Part shown: piece by piece, positions 29,770-38,869 of the stretch | Layout: every line of letters starts with the position of its first letter | Numbering within the stretch: position 1 is the first letter of the stretch | Assembly: GCA_905479985.1 (NCBI GenBank) | Contig: CAJQOM010000023.1 | Location: 1 to 41,666, forward strand | Source: an uncultured Gammaproteobacteria bacterium | GTDB taxonomy: Bacteria > Pseudomonadota > Gammaproteobacteria > Nitrosococcales > Methylophagaceae | Length of the DNA stretch: 41,666 nt | Reading direction: 5' to 3' | The notes under the pieces: model-generated | The model's input: only the letters and a program-made list of their open reading frames with translations | What the model was told of the DNA's origin: nothing | The model's database searches: none | Program-made: the position numbers and the translations under genes

Positions 29770-30032
29770 AATCCCTTTTGTAGTTAGTGCTGGATAACAA
29801 GTTGAAATATGCGGTAGCGCCAGTCAGCTTGTCAATTGAATGTGATTAAGCTAGGTTATCGCTTTGTACCGAGACAAGGTGATTAAAGCAAGCACCGTGC
29901 GAAAAAGGCTTAGTCGAGGTATACTGGCTAGCCAATTTAGCAGATCGCTGTCGCCCGTTTGATCTTTTTATTGTTGAATGATCTCAGGCGATATAAGTCA
30001 TTAAGTAAAAGAATTAAGAGAGAAATGAAAGT

Positions 30033-31856
30033 ATGATTCATCCCGTATTGAAGTCTGTTACCGACGATGTCATTGAGCGTAGTCAAAAGTCGCGTAAAAC
30101 GTATTTGGCACGTGTTAATGAAGCTATGTCAGGAGACCGGCACCGTGGTGTTTTAGCCTGTGGTAACTTGGCACATGGTTTTGCTGCTTGTTCAGCAGAT
30201 GATAAGGCTGATTTGACTGGCAATAAGAAAGATAATATTGCCATTGTTTCGTCTTATAACGATATGTTGTCAGCCCACGAACCGTTTCAGCATTTCCCTA
30301 AATTAATTAAAGATGCGGCACGTGAAGCGGGCGGTGTTGCTCAGTTTGCCGGTGGTGTTCCTGCCATGTGTGATGGGGTTACCCAAGGCCAGCCGGGCAT
30401 GGAGTTATCGTTATTTAGTCGTGATGTCATTGCGATGTCAACGGCGATTGCCTTAAGCCACAATATGTTTGATGGCGTACTTTATTTAGGTGTCTGTGAC
30501 AAAATCGTACCGGGCTTATTAATTGGTGCATTGAGCTTTGGCCATTTACCTGCCGTGTTTGTTCCTGCTGGCCCAATGCCAAGTGGTCTACCGAATAAAG
30601 AAAAAGTCAGAATTCGCCAACTTTATGCCGAAGGTAAAGTCGGTCGTGATGAATTATTAAAAGCAGAATCTGAGTCATATCATAGTGCGGGTACCTGTAC
30701 TTTTTATGGTACTGCGAATAGTAACCAGATGATGGTCGAAATGATGGGCCTTCATTTACCGGGTAGTTCATTTATTAACCCATACACGCCGTTACGTGAT
30801 GAGTTAACGAAAGCAGCAACACGCCAAGTCCTTAAATTTACAGCGCAAGGTGATGATTACAGACCTATCGGTCATATGATCGATGAGAAAGCCATCTTGA
30901 ATGCTTTAGTTGGTTTGTTAGCCACAGGCGGCTCAACGAATCATACGATTCATTTAATTGCGATTGCCCGTGCTGCCGGTGTGATTATTAACTGGGATGA
31001 TTTTGACCGTTTGTCTCATGTTGTACCATCAATAACACGTGTTTATCCGAATGGTGAGGCTGATATTAATCACTTCCAAGCTGCGGGTGGCATGAGTGTA
31101 TTAATTAAAGAGTTAAGTGAAAATGGTCTGATGCATCAAGACGTGCTTGCTGTTGGTGATGAACGCGGCATGGGATCTTATACCCAAGAGCCGAAAATGG
31201 TTGATGACAAATTGGTTTGGGTAGCAGGTCCTGAAAAGGCATTGGATCCTGAAGTGATTAGCTCTGTTAAAGCGCCATTTGCCATCGGTGGTGGTTTACA
31301 TTTGATGCAAGGTAATTTGGGTCGCGGCATGAGCAAAATCTCAGCTGTTGATCCTAAACACCGCGTGGTTGAAGCGCCAGCCATGGTATTTGATTATCAA
31401 GATGATGTTGTGACTGCGTTCAAACGTGGTGATTTGAATAAAGACGTGATTGTTGTGTTGTGTTTCCAAGGGCCTAAATCAAACGGTATGCCTGAATTAC
31501 ACAAACTGACACCACCTTTGGGTGTGTTGCAAGATAAAGGCTATAAAGTCGCCTTGGTGACCGATGGTCGTATGTCGGGTGCATCAGGTAAAGTGCCTTC
31601 TGCGATTCATATGTGTCCTGAGTGTGCAGATGGCGGTCCTCTTACAAAAATCCGTGACGGCGATATCATTAGACTTAATACTGAAACGGGCGAACTTAAT
31701 GTGCTTGTTGATGATAAAGAATTAGAAGAGCGTGTGGGTTGTATGATGGCGAACACTGAGCATCATTACGGCATGGGTCGTGAGTTATTTGATAGTTTCC
31801 GTCGTGGCGTATCGAGTGCTGAGACGGGCGCGATTAACTTGTTTAATGTTGAATAA
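30033..31856 (+). CDS. edd: 6-phosphogluconate dehydratase Edd
   Basis: Edd dehydrates 6-phosphogluconate to 2-keto-3-deoxy-6-phosphogluconate, the first dedicated Entner-Doudoroff step. The 607-aa protein belongs to the IlvD/Edd family. The iron-sulfur cysteines are seen in [15 protein letters not shown] and [10 protein letters not shown], and the substrate loop in [17 protein letters not shown]. The 263-base gap before it (29770-30032) shows no gene and no clear operator. eda follows 45 bases later. Confidence 0.97.
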   Translation: MIHPVLKSVTDDVIERSQKSRKTYLARVNEAMSGDRHRGVLACGNLAHGFAACSADDKADLTGNKKDNIAIVSSYNDMLSAHEPFQHFPKLIKDAAREAGGVAQFAGGVPAMCDGVTQGQPGMELSLFSRDVIAMSTAIALSHNMFDGVLYLGVCDKIVPGLLIGALSFGHLPAVFVPAGPMPSGLPNKEKVRIRQLYAEGKVGRDELLKAESESYHSAGTCTFYGTANSNQMMVEMMGLHLPGSSFINPYTPLRDELTKAATRQVLKFTAQGDDYRPIGHMIDEKAILNALVGLLATGGSTNHTIHLIAIARAAGVIINWDDFDRLSHVVPSITRVYPNGEADINHFQAAGGMSVLIKELSENGLMHQDVLAVGDERGMGSYTQEPKMVDDKLVWVAGPEKALDPEVISSVKAPFAIGGGLHLMQGNLGRGMSKISAVDPKHRVVEAPAMVFDYQDDVVTAFKRGDLNKDVIVVLCFQGPKSNGMPELHKLTPPLGVLQDKGYKVALVTDGRMSGASGKVPSAIHMCPECADGGPLTKIRDGDIIRLNTETGELNVLVDDKELEERVGCMMANTEHHYGMGRELFDSFRRGVSSAETGAINLFNVE

Positions 31857-31901
31857 CATTAGCTAAATAGATTATTAGAACTTTGGGAAACTAAAATAGT
31901 T

Positions 31902-32537
31902 ATGAGTAGAACAAGTAAAGAGATTATGGCGATTTCGCCATTAATGCCTGTAATGGTGATTAATAATGCTGACCATGCTGTGCCTTTAGCGAAAGCTTTA
32001 GTGGCCGGTGGATTGAAAGTATTAGAAATCACATTACGTACCGATGCCGCATTAGAATCTATTCGCCGTATCGTCGCTGAAGTGCCTGATGCCGTTGTGG
32101 GTGCAGGTACGATCATTAATGAAACAACTTTGCATGCTGCCATTGATGCCGGTGCAGAATTTATTATTAGCCCAGGTACGACACCTGCATTAGCGGATGC
32201 CGCATTAAAAACAGGCGTGGCTTTTATCCCTGGTGTAGCAACACCTGGTGAAGCGCTCGCTATGTTTGCAAAAGGGATTACTGAAATGAAGTTTTTCCCT
32301 GCTGAAGCGGCAGGTGGCATACCGATGTTGAAATCAATTGGTGCACCGATTCCTCAAATCACTTTCTGTCCTACCGGTGGTGTGAATCAGAAGAATGTTG
32401 CTGATTACTACAGCCAGCCTAATGTGGGCGTTGTTGGCGGTTCTTGGATGTGTGCTGCAAGCTTAGTTGATGCTGAAAACTGGGATGAAATTACCCGTTT
32501 GTCTGTTGAAGCGATTGCATTAGCAACGGCTAAATAA
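31902..32537 (+). CDS. eda: KDPG (2-keto-3-deoxy-6-phosphogluconate) aldolase Eda
   Basis: Eda splits KDPG into pyruvate and glyceraldehyde 3-phosphate, completing the Entner-Doudoroff pathway begun by Edd just upstream. The 211-aa barrel has the catalytic base in VLEITLRT (E42), GAGTI, and the Schiff-base lysine in MKFFPAE (K130). The phosphate loop is CPTGGVN. A strong terminator closes the edd-eda unit. Confidence 0.97.
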   Translation: MSRTSKEIMAISPLMPVMVINNADHAVPLAKALVAGGLKVLEITLRTDAALESIRRIVAEVPDAVVGAGTIINETTLHAAIDAGAEFIISPGTTPALADAALKTGVAFIPGVATPGEALAMFAKGITEMKFFPAEAAGGIPMLKSIGAPIPQITFCPTGGVNQKNVADYYSQPNVGVVGGSWMCAASLVDAENWDEITRLSVEAIALATAK

Positions 32538-32560
32538 ACGACATTTAAAACGAACAAATA

Positions 32561-32595
32561 AAAAGGGCTGATGGTTTTCCATCAGCCCTTTTTTT
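32561..32595. terminator. Bidirectional terminator between eda and the DUF2063 gene
   Basis: A perfect 14-bp stem, AAAAGGGCTGATGG (32561-32574) with CCATCAGCCCTTTT (32579-32592), a TTTT loop and flanking A and T runs. It separates the convergent eda and DUF2063 genes. Confidence 0.95.
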
Positions 32596-32617
32596 ATGCT
32601 TAAGCATTATGTGTTGA

Positions 32618-33379
32618 CTAGTTTGGTAGTATGAGAATACTGCGTTGGATCCAGTCATGAATGAGTGCTCTAGCGCCTTCAATGACCACTTCAGGGTTTG
32701 GATGTTGTAGCTCTTGTGCTATTTGCTCTGCTGCGGCTTGGCCTGTTTGGCCTTCATTGAGCAAGTCGATTAAGCGCGCACTGACTGGGTTTAATTCCAA
32801 GAATAAAACATCATCGTCAAGGTCACGGTAAACCAATAAAAAAACAGGCGTGTCATTGGCAATTTCAGGCTGAAAAGTAGGTGATATTTGATGAACGGGG
32901 AAAGCATAAGATAATGGCCAGGCCAATGGCGAGGTATTAAGCTGCATCGCAAGATAATCTTGTGTCGTATCAAGTTCGATCGGTGATACGTCAGCATCGG
33001 AAATACTCAGTGCTAATTCAACCCATTCATAATGACAAAGTGCTTGAATAAAGATTGGATCATTCTTGAGATCGCGCTCATTATCGAGATAATGCAAAAA
33101 TTCGTGGGCAATTTCATTAAACAACGGTGACTTAGATTGATGCTTGACCATAAAGTCTCGCACCATGGCATGCCAGCGTTCTTCCGTCATCAGTGACTTT
33201 AGAACGGGGAAGCAGGACGACACAAAGCCTTCTATATTGTTATAGAACAAATCACGATAGATAGTTAAGCGGCGTTGTTCTATGCCTTCGGGCTTGTCAT
33301 TATTGTCGGGATCGCGAAGATAGCCACAGAATTGGTATTGAACGTCTTTAAACGAGGGGTTTTTAGGCTGTGTGTGCAA
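32618..33379 (-). CDS. DUF2063 (MbnC/BufC/HvfC-like) RiPP-pathway partner protein
   Basis: The 253-aa product has the N-terminal helical DUF2063 domain (about 8-105; QRRLTIYRDLFYNNIEGFVSSCFP and the acidic YEWVELALS) and a C-terminal part with LLVYRDLDDDVLFLELN. DUF2063 proteins partner DUF692 enzymes in RiPP pathways: MbnC with MbnB in methanobactin synthesis, and the bufferin-type clusters that bind metals. The start is probably TTG at 33379, giving a 17-base overlap with the upstream DUF692 gene. The function is inferred from family and context only. Confidence 0.8.
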   Translation of the reverse strand: MHTQPKNPSFKDVQYQFCGYLRDPDNNDKPEGIEQRRLTIYRDLFYNNIEGFVSSCFPVLKSLMTEERWHAMVRDFMVKHQSKSPLFNEIAHEFLHYLDNERDLKNDPIFIQALCHYEWVELALSISDADVSPIELDTTQDYLAMQLNTSPLAWPLSYAFPVHQISPTFQPEIANDTPVFLLVYRDLDDDVLFLELNPVSARLIDLLNEGQTGQAAAEQIAQELQHPNPEVVIEGARALIHDWIQRSILILPN

Positions 33380-34220
33380 GACGGTCTTGTCCTTGAGCTG
33401 CTTGATCTTGATACTGACGAATTTTGTCGACTTCGTTGGTCAATGTTGCTAATGATGGAATATTGAAGTCACGTTCCAATAGGGTTGGGATGACACCGTG
33501 ATGCTGATAGGTTTTTTCTAATAACGACCAAACAGGATCAATGACATCACTGCCATGGGTGTCGACTTTAAGATCATCCGCTTCATTGTAATGACCGGCG
33601 ATATGGAGATATTCGATGCGCTGCGTTGGCATCGCTTTCATATACGCTTCTGGATCATATTGGTGATTAATACTATTAACGTAAATATTGTTCACATCGA
33701 GTAATAAGCCACAATCAGCCTCGTTTAAAACGGCATTAATAAATTCAACCTCAGGCATTTCTTGGCCGGGGGCGGCATAGTAAGAGACGTTTTCAATGAT
33801 CAGTGGACGTTCTAGGATTTCCTGAACACGTTTAATGCGTTGTGCGACATAGCTGACGGCATCAGAAGTGAAAGGGATAGGCATCAGGTCATAAAGATGG
33901 CCATCGTCGCCACAGTAGCTAAGGTGTTCGCTATAGGCTTTGACATTATGTTTATCTAAGAATTTTTTGACGCGGGTAATAAAATGTTCGTCCAACGGGG
34001 CAGGGCTGCCAAGTGATAATGATAGGCCGTGGCACATCATCGGATAACGTTCGGTGAATTGAGCGAATTTCTTACCGAGTGCACCCCCCATTTCCATCCA
34101 GTTTTCTGGGGCGACTTCTAAAAAGTCAAAGGGCTGGTCATCTCGTTGTGCTAACTCGTCCATAAAGTCACGACGAAGGCCGAGTCCAGCACCAGATACA
34201 GGGTAAGATTTTGTGTCCAT
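33363..34220 (-). CDS. DUF692 (MbnB/BufB-like) multinuclear iron enzyme
   Basis: DUF692 enzymes are TIM-barrel iron oxidases that modify cysteines of ribosomal peptides (MbnB, TglH and bufferin BufB). The 285-aa protein has a near-complete set of iron-ligand and substrate motifs: CHGLSLSLGSPAP, YSEHLSYCGDDGH, ENVSYYA, LLLDVNNIYVN, EYLHIAGH, DTHGSDV and LLERDFNIP. DUF2063 overlaps its 3' end. Such pairs normally follow a small cysteine-containing precursor (DUF2282/BufA type). None is encoded in the 165 bases upstream, where the only short reading frame closes after three codons. A terminator at 34343-34376 isolates it from the rhodanese gene. Confidence 0.87.
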   Translation of the reverse strand: MDTKSYPVSGAGLGLRRDFMDELAQRDDQPFDFLEVAPENWMEMGGALGKKFAQFTERYPMMCHGLSLSLGSPAPLDEHFITRVKKFLDKHNVKAYSEHLSYCGDDGHLYDLMPIPFTSDAVSYVAQRIKRVQEILERPLIIENVSYYAAPGQEMPEVEFINAVLNEADCGLLLDVNNIYVNSINHQYDPEAYMKAMPTQRIEYLHIAGHYNEADDLKVDTHGSDVIDPVWSLLEKTYQHHGVIPTLLERDFNIPSLATLTNEVDKIRQYQDQAAQGQDRLAHTA

Positions 34221-34342
34221 CGGTCATTTCCCAAAAGGTCTATGTTGCCATTATGACAAGTTGTTAAGGGAATTGTTACAAAGATTGTTAGATTTGAAGG
34301 ATGATGCAGGGTGGGGCTGAGCTAGAATAAGTTGCAAAGAAA

Positions 34343-34376
34343 GCGTGCTATGGGGGACATAGCACGCTTTTTCATT
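34343..34376 (-). terminator. Rho-independent terminator after the rhodanese gene
   Basis: GCGTGCTATG (34343-34352) pairs with CATAGCACGC (34358-34367) as a 10-bp stem with a GGGGA loop, flanked by A and T runs. It lies just downstream of the leftward rhodanese gene, so the DUF692/DUF2063 pair needs its own promoter in 34221-34342. Confidence 0.85.
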
Positions 34377-34385
34377 GGTTCTGAC

Positions 34386-34730
34386 TTAGCTTTGGCTCCA
34401 GAGGTCATAACCGCCTTCCATAGAGCAGACATTCATATAACCCATTTGTTCTAGTGCGCGCGCTGCGAGCGCTGAGCGACCACCACTTCTACAGTAGATA
34501 ACAATGGATGCATTTTTGTCTTCGAAGGCTTCATTGCTAGCGATTTTGAATTCTAGAACACCACGAGCAATATGGTGTGAACCCGGGATGTTGCCAGCTT
34601 CATTTTCAGCTGTTTCGCGCACATCCAATGCAATGCTGCCATTGGCAATCATGGTATTGGCTTCGTCAACACTGACTTCTTTGATTGTTTTCTTCGCTGC
34701 TTGTACTAATTCCATCGCTGTCATCGGCAT
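34386..34730 (-). CDS. Single-domain rhodanese (thiosulfate sulfurtransferase-like)
   Basis: A 114-aa protein with one rhodanese domain: ALDVRETAENEAGNIPGSHHI, the active-site loop CRSGGRS (C80-S86) whose cysteine carries the persulfide, and the end MEGGYDLW. It has no signal peptide and is probably cytoplasmic. A strong AGGAGA Shine-Dalgarno lies 5 bases before the ATG. Its partner substrate is unknown; the terminator downstream makes it monocistronic. Confidence 0.92.
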   Translation of the reverse strand: MPMTAMELVQAAKKTIKEVSVDEANTMIANGSIALDVRETAENEAGNIPGSHHIARGVLEFKIASNEAFEDKNASIVIYCRSGGRSALAARALEQMGYMNVCSMEGGYDLWSQS

Positions 34731-34815
34731 GAGAATCTCCTCGTTAAGGTTGCTTATAAATATAAGTTATAGTGTATATCATTTAATGATTAAACAAAAA
34801 TCACTGTGATCCGAT

Positions 34816-34821
34816 TATAAT
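34816..34821 (+). promoter_or_regulatory. -10 element before the OppB-type permease gene
   Basis: A perfect TATAAT lies 36 bases before the permease ATG; the matching -35 is poor. This suggests the permease-DUF455 unit has its own promoter. Confidence 0.45.
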
Positions 34822-34857
34822 GGATTCTTTTCTCCAGCGAGTTAAATTCTCCCTGTT

Positions 34858-35841
34858 ATGTTTGCCTATATCGTCAGAAGAATTTTATATGCATTTCCAA
34901 TTTTAATTGGCGTGAATGCACTGACGTTTGCGCTATTTTTTATGGTAAATACGCCAGATGACATTGCACGTATGCATCTCGGCAATAAACATATTACACA
35001 GTCGTCATTGGATTCATGGAAAGAAGCCCGTGGTTATGACAAACCTTTATTATGGGCGAGTGAGCAAGACGGGCTGGTTGATAAAGCGACAGAAACGATT
35101 TTCTTTAAAAAGTCATTAAGCCTTTTTGTTTTTGACTTTGGCCAAGCGGACGATGGCCGGGATATTGGTCATGATATTAAAACCCGCATGTGGCCGAGTT
35201 TGGCGATTGCAGTGCCGACATTGATTATTGGCCTGATGGTCAATATTACCTTTGCTTTATTAATGGTGTTTTTTAGGGCGAGTTATGTCGACCTCGGCGG
35301 GGTGATCCTATGCGTCGTCATTATGTCGATCTCGAGTTTATTCTATATCATTGGTGGACAATTCTTAGTCGGCAAGCTGATGCAGTTAGTCCCGGTATCA
35401 GGCTATGGTGAAGGATTAAGTGCGATTAAATTTGTGATCTTGCCGGTGTTAATTGGTGTTGTGGCCGGCATTGGCGGTGGGGCACGCTGGTATCGAACCT
35501 TATTCCTAGAAGAAGCGGCCAAAGATTATGTGAGGACAGCCCGGGCGAAAGGCTTTTCTGAGTTGCAGGTGTTATTTAAACATGTGCTTAAAAATGCGAT
35601 GATTCCTATCTTAACGGGCGTGGTGGTGGTATTACCGACCTTATTTATGGGTAGTCTTATTATCGAATCATTCTTCGGTATTCCCGGTTTAGGCAGTTAC
35701 ACCATTGATGCCATTCAGGCGCAGGATTTTGCCATAGTGCGTGCCATGGTGTTCTTAGGTTCCGTGCTCTATATCATTGGTTTGGTCTTAACGGACTTGT
35801 CTTACACTTTGGTTGACCCACGCGTCAGCATGGATAATTAA
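34858..35841 (+). CDS. OppB/DppB-type ABC transporter permease (lone)
   Basis: The 327-aa inner-membrane protein begins FAYIVRRILYAFPILIGVN, the signature of OppB/DppB-type permeases. A periplasmic loop (about 35-110) and about six helices follow, with the EAA-type ATPase-contact loop AAKDYVRTARAKGFSELQVLFKHVLKNA. It ends FGIPGLGSY ... DPRVSM as usual. The expected second permease (OppC/DppC) is not downstream: a DUF455 gene starts with one base of overlap. No ATPase is nearby. The only family-5 binding protein in the window lies 23 kb away at 9647; a link is possible but unproven. Confidence 0.88.
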   Translation: MFAYIVRRILYAFPILIGVNALTFALFFMVNTPDDIARMHLGNKHITQSSLDSWKEARGYDKPLLWASEQDGLVDKATETIFFKKSLSLFVFDFGQADDGRDIGHDIKTRMWPSLAIAVPTLIIGLMVNITFALLMVFFRASYVDLGGVILCVVIMSISSLFYIIGGQFLVGKLMQLVPVSGYGEGLSAIKFVILPVLIGVVAGIGGGARWYRTLFLEEAAKDYVRTARAKGFSELQVLFKHVLKNAMIPILTGVVVVLPTLFMGSLIIESFFGIPGLGSYTIDAIQAQDFAIVRAMVFLGSVLYIIGLVLTDLSYTLVDPRVSMDN

Positions 35842-36650
35842 TGTCGCAAGAGAACAATGAATTGCGGGCCGCCGCATTAGCCTGTTTATTAAGCCGAGAC
35901 CCAGTCGAAAAAGCCAAACAAACGCAGATACTTTATCAACGATGGTTGCAGGGCGAATTAACCCTATCTAATATGGCAGAATTCGATGTGCCCGATCTAC
36001 CGGGACAACCCGACAAACCTGAGCTTGTTGCACCGCGAGATTTACCGCGACGACGTAATAGTGCAGAAACTGGCGTAGCACCGTTAATTCATGCCGTTAA
36101 TCATATTGAGTTTAATGCGATTAACTTGGCGCTAGATGCCATTGCCCGTTTTCCAGGGCTACCAGAAGCCTACTATGCTGATTGGATGAAAGTCGCTTCT
36201 GAAGAGGCGAAACACTTTACCTTATTACGTGAACACATGATCTCATTGGGTTATGACTATGGCAATTTCCCAGCTCATAATGGCATGTGGGAGATGGCCC
36301 AAAAGACACATCATGATCCGTTGATACGGATGGCTTTGGTGCCACGGGTATTAGAAGCACGGGGCTTAGATGTCACACCGAAAATGATGGACAAACTACG
36401 CGGTACGGGAGACCTACGTGCGGTAGAGATTTTAGAGTTGATTCTGGAAGAAGAAATCGGCCATGTCGGAATAGGCACACGTTGGTTTAATTATTTGTGT
36501 GATCAACGTGGTGTCGATTCGCTAGCCACATTTAAAGACTTGCTTGATAATTACTTCGATGGTCAGTTACGTGGCCCGTTTCATACAGAGGCACGCAAAA
36601 AGGCGGGCTTTACAGATGCAGAAATGGCCCTATTAGAAGGCAGTGCTTAA
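35841..36650 (+). CDS. DUF455 ferritin-like protein
   Basis: The 269-aa protein belongs to DUF455, a ferritin-like helical family with a probable di-iron site. Conserved carboxylate and histidine residues are seen in HAVNHIEFNAINLALDA, ASEEAKHFTLLREHM, PRVLEARGLDV and LILEEEIGHVGIG. These match the ExxH pairs of di-iron carboxylate proteins. Its start overlaps the permease stop by one base (TAATG), so the two are co-translated. No function is established. It converges with rnfH with 6 bases between the stops. Confidence 0.88.
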   Translation: MSQENNELRAAALACLLSRDPVEKAKQTQILYQRWLQGELTLSNMAEFDVPDLPGQPDKPELVAPRDLPRRRNSAETGVAPLIHAVNHIEFNAINLALDAIARFPGLPEAYYADWMKVASEEAKHFTLLREHMISLGYDYGNFPAHNGMWEMAQKTHHDPLIRMALVPRVLEARGLDVTPKMMDKLRGTGDLRAVEILELILEEEIGHVGIGTRWFNYLCDQRGVDSLATFKDLLDNYFDGQLRGPFHTEARKKAGFTDAEMALLEGSA

Positions 36651-36656
36651 GCGGGA

Positions 36657-37001
36657 TTAGTCTTTCGCTTTAGCACTGGCCGTATTGGCTTTTTGTATGT
36701 CTTGTGCGGCTTTCTTGCGTTCCATCTCGACTTTTTGGCGGCGAGATTCTTTCGGATCAGCAATCAACTTACGGTAAATTTCGATTCGGTCTTTATTTTT
36801 TAAACTGGCAGTGAGCTTACACATTTTGCCAAAAATACCGACTTTATCGGTGGCTAGATCAATTTGTGGATAGGCATCTAATACGCCAGAATGCTTAATG
36901 GCTTGTTCAACATCACAGTCGGCTGGCACTTCCAGCTCAAAAATACGCTGTTCATTGGGCAGGGCATAAGCCACTTCAATATGTAAGGTGTTATCTGCCA
37001 T
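36657..37001 (-). CDS. rnfH: RnfH / RatB family protein (UPF0125)
   Basis: A 114-aa ubiquitin-like (beta-grasp) protein: HIEVAYALPNEQRIFELEVP, GIFGKMCKL and DRIEIYRKLIADPKESRR are typical, with a lysine- and alanine-rich tail. The ATG at 37001 lies within the ratA 3' end and overlaps it by 11 bases; a start at 37031 would add ten non-conserved residues. In E. coli the homologue (yfjF) also sits between ratA and bamE. The role is unclear; the ratA-rnfH link is conserved. Confidence 0.9.
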   Translation of the reverse strand: MADNTLHIEVAYALPNEQRIFELEVPADCDVEQAIKHSGVLDAYPQIDLATDKVGIFGKMCKLTASLKNKDRIEIYRKLIADPKESRRQKVEMERKKAAQDIQKANTASAKAKD

Positions 37002-37428
37002 AAGTCTCATTGGCCCGTTTACAAAAGGCATCCACTAATGATCCTGATATTTGGGTGAAAATGGGGCCGAGCGCCATGCTAATCAGCCGGTTTGAAAATT
37101 CAAAATCCATATCTAATTGAACGCGGCAGCCTTGGTTGTCGCCAATCATGACAAATTGCCAATGGCCTTCTAAGTGTTTGAATGGCCCATCGATCAACGC
37201 AATATCAATCGCTTTCCCGGGTGTGAGTTTATTGCGGGTAGAAAACACATGGTGAATGCCACCTTTAGCCAAATCTAATGTGGCACAAATCACTTGGTCA
37301 TCAGCGCTGATGATTTTACTGTCACGACACCATGGTAAAAAGCTTGGGTAAGCTTCAATATCATTGACGAGGTCATACATTTGTTCCGGTGTATACATCA
37401 CCAGGGAGTTACGCGAAATGGTGGTCAT
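36991..37428 (-). CDS. ratA: RatA / Coq10-type START-domain protein
   Basis: A 145-aa START-fold protein with SRNSLVMYTPEQMYDLVNDIEAYPSFLPWC at the start and DFEFSNRLISMALGPIF near the end. In E. coli RatA (yfjG) was reported as an inhibitor of 70S assembly; the fold is that of the ubiquinone-binding Coq10 family, so a role in quinone handling is at least as likely. It lies beside smpB in many gammaproteobacteria; here a transporter gene stands between them. Confidence 0.92.
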   Translation of the reverse strand: MTTISRNSLVMYTPEQMYDLVNDIEAYPSFLPWCRDSKIISADDQVICATLDLAKGGIHHVFSTRNKLTPGKAIDIALIDGPFKHLEGHWQFVMIGDNQGCRVQLDMDFEFSNRLISMALGPIFTQISGSLVDAFCKRANETYGR

Positions 37429-37434
37429 TGTGTC

Positions 37435-38814
37435 CTAAGCTGAGGTGAGATCAATTATGCCAATCATATTTAAGAAGATGATAATAATGGCGATGGGTGA
37501 AATGTAACGAATCAAGAAACGCCAGATGTAATAGATGAAGCCCGGTTTTATTGCAAATTCATCATCTGTTGATTGTTTTGACATTACCCAACCTGCGAAG
37601 ATGGCGATAAACAATCCGCCCAGCGGTAGCAAGATATTGGCCGTGAGATAATCGAGTAGATCAAACAATGTTTTGCCAAACAAAGTCCAATCACTGCCGA
37701 TATTGAAAGAGAACACCGTCAATAAGCCGAGTAGCCAGGTACTGAGTCCAACCATGACAGAGGCACGGCGACGGCTAACGCCTTTGTTTTCTACTAACCA
37801 TGCCACAGCGGGTTCAATCAGAGAAATGGCTGAACTCCATGCGGCAAAAACCAAGAGTAGGAAGAATAAGCCACCATAAAAGGCACCATTGGCCATATGA
37901 CCAAATGCAATGGGTAAAGTGTGGAAAATTAAGCCCGGCCCTGCATTGGTGTCTAAACCATTGGCAAAAACGAGTGGGAATATAGCCAGTCCTGCTAAGA
38001 GTGCGACGCCTGTATCAGCCAATGCAATGGTGATGGACATTTTTAAGATAGAGGCTTCTTTCGGCAGGTAAGAACCGTAAACCATAATGGCGCCCATGCC
38101 TAAACTTAAAGTGAAAAAAGCATGGCCCATTGCTGTTAAAATCGCGTCATTAGTCAGTTTTGAAAAGTCAGGTTTGAATAAAAAGTCGATAGCTTGTTGG
38201 AAATAAGTACCGGTATTTGCTGCGTAACCCACTAATAAAATAAGGATGAATAATAGGGCAGGCATTAAGAATTTAACGCTTTTTTCTAAGCCACCTTGTA
38301 CGCCACGGGCGACGACGATCGTGGTAATAATCATAAAGATAGTATGCCAAGCGAGTAGCCGTTCTGGGTCTTGTACTAAGGCGTTATAAATACTGGTTGC
38401 GCCATCGGCGGTAACACCTTCAAATGTACCGGAGAACAGGCGAAAGACGTAGGCCAGTGCTTGGCCAGCAAAGACGCTGTAATACGATAAAATCAGGAAG
38501 CCCGCGACAACACCCATCCAGCCTAAATATTGCCAGCCGGTATTTTTGCCTTCTTCAACTGCGAGGCTATAGAGGCTATTAACCGGGTTTTGGCGACCAC
38601 GACGGCCGACCATGATTTCTGCCATCATAATTGGCAAGCCGATTAACGCTAAACACGCTAAGTAAACAAGAACAAACGCACCACCACCATTTTCGCCGGT
38701 GATATAAGGAAACTTCCAGATATTACCAAGACCAACAGCAGAACCCGTTGCAGCTAGGATAAATGCCCAGCGTGAAGACCATTGACCGTGGATTGATAGT
38801 GCAGGTCTACTCAT
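37435..38814 (-). CDS. Sodium-dependent transporter, NSS/SNF family
   Basis: A 459-aa protein of the neurotransmitter:sodium symporter (LeuT-like) family with about 11-12 helices. Helix 1 carries the sodium and substrate site GSAVGLGNIWKFPYITGENGGGAF. The next conserved blocks are GLPIMMAEIMVGRRGR and AFFTLSLGMGAIMVYGSY (helix 6 region). The substrate is probably an amino acid or similar zwitterion but cannot be read. The ATG at 38814 is preferred over a GTG at 38829. It lies 6 bases upstream of ratA on the same strand and may be co-transcribed with ratA-rnfH. Confidence 0.9.
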   Translation of the reverse strand: MSRPALSIHGQWSSRWAFILAATGSAVGLGNIWKFPYITGENGGGAFVLVYLACLALIGLPIMMAEIMVGRRGRQNPVNSLYSLAVEEGKNTGWQYLGWMGVVAGFLILSYYSVFAGQALAYVFRLFSGTFEGVTADGATSIYNALVQDPERLLAWHTIFMIITTIVVARGVQGGLEKSVKFLMPALLFILILLVGYAANTGTYFQQAIDFLFKPDFSKLTNDAILTAMGHAFFTLSLGMGAIMVYGSYLPKEASILKMSITIALADTGVALLAGLAIFPLVFANGLDTNAGPGLIFHTLPIAFGHMANGAFYGGLFFLLLVFAAWSSAISLIEPAVAWLVENKGVSRRRASVMVGLSTWLLGLLTVFSFNIGSDWTLFGKTLFDLLDYLTANILLPLGGLFIAIFAGWVMSKQSTDDEFAIKPGFIYYIWRFLIRYISPIAIIIIFLNMIGIIDLTSA

Positions 38815-38853
38815 AATATATTGGTTCACCTAACTAGATTACGTTGAAATAGC

Positions 38854-38869
38854 GACAGTTGTTACTGTC
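38854..38869. promoter_or_regulatory. Small inverted repeat upstream of the NSS transporter
   Basis: GACAGT (38854-38859) and ACTGTC (38864-38869) form a perfect 6-bp repeat with a 4-base centre, about 40 bases before the transporter start. It could be an operator or a leader hairpin. No T-run follows. Confidence 0.4.

Noticed and set aside
29770-30032. Search for an operator, HexR-type site or small RNA before edd
   Set aside because: Only half-site-like TGTAGT at the left end and a TATACT without a matching -35 were seen; nothing convincing.
31859-32320. 153-codon open frame antisense to eda
   Set aside because: eda is conserved along its full length on the plus strand; the antisense frame is a codon-use shadow.
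36657-37428. ratA-rnfH as a toxin-antitoxin pair
   Set aside because: The two products are a START-domain (Coq10-like) protein and a beta-grasp RnfH protein in a conserved housekeeping position; the toxin-antitoxin label rests on overexpression and is not supported by this sequence.
27820-38830. Shared AGGTGAACCA ten-mer before fadL and the NSS transporter gene
   Set aside because: Both contain a Shine-Dalgarno-like AGGTG followed by a few matching bases; two copies of ten bases are not enough to call a motif.
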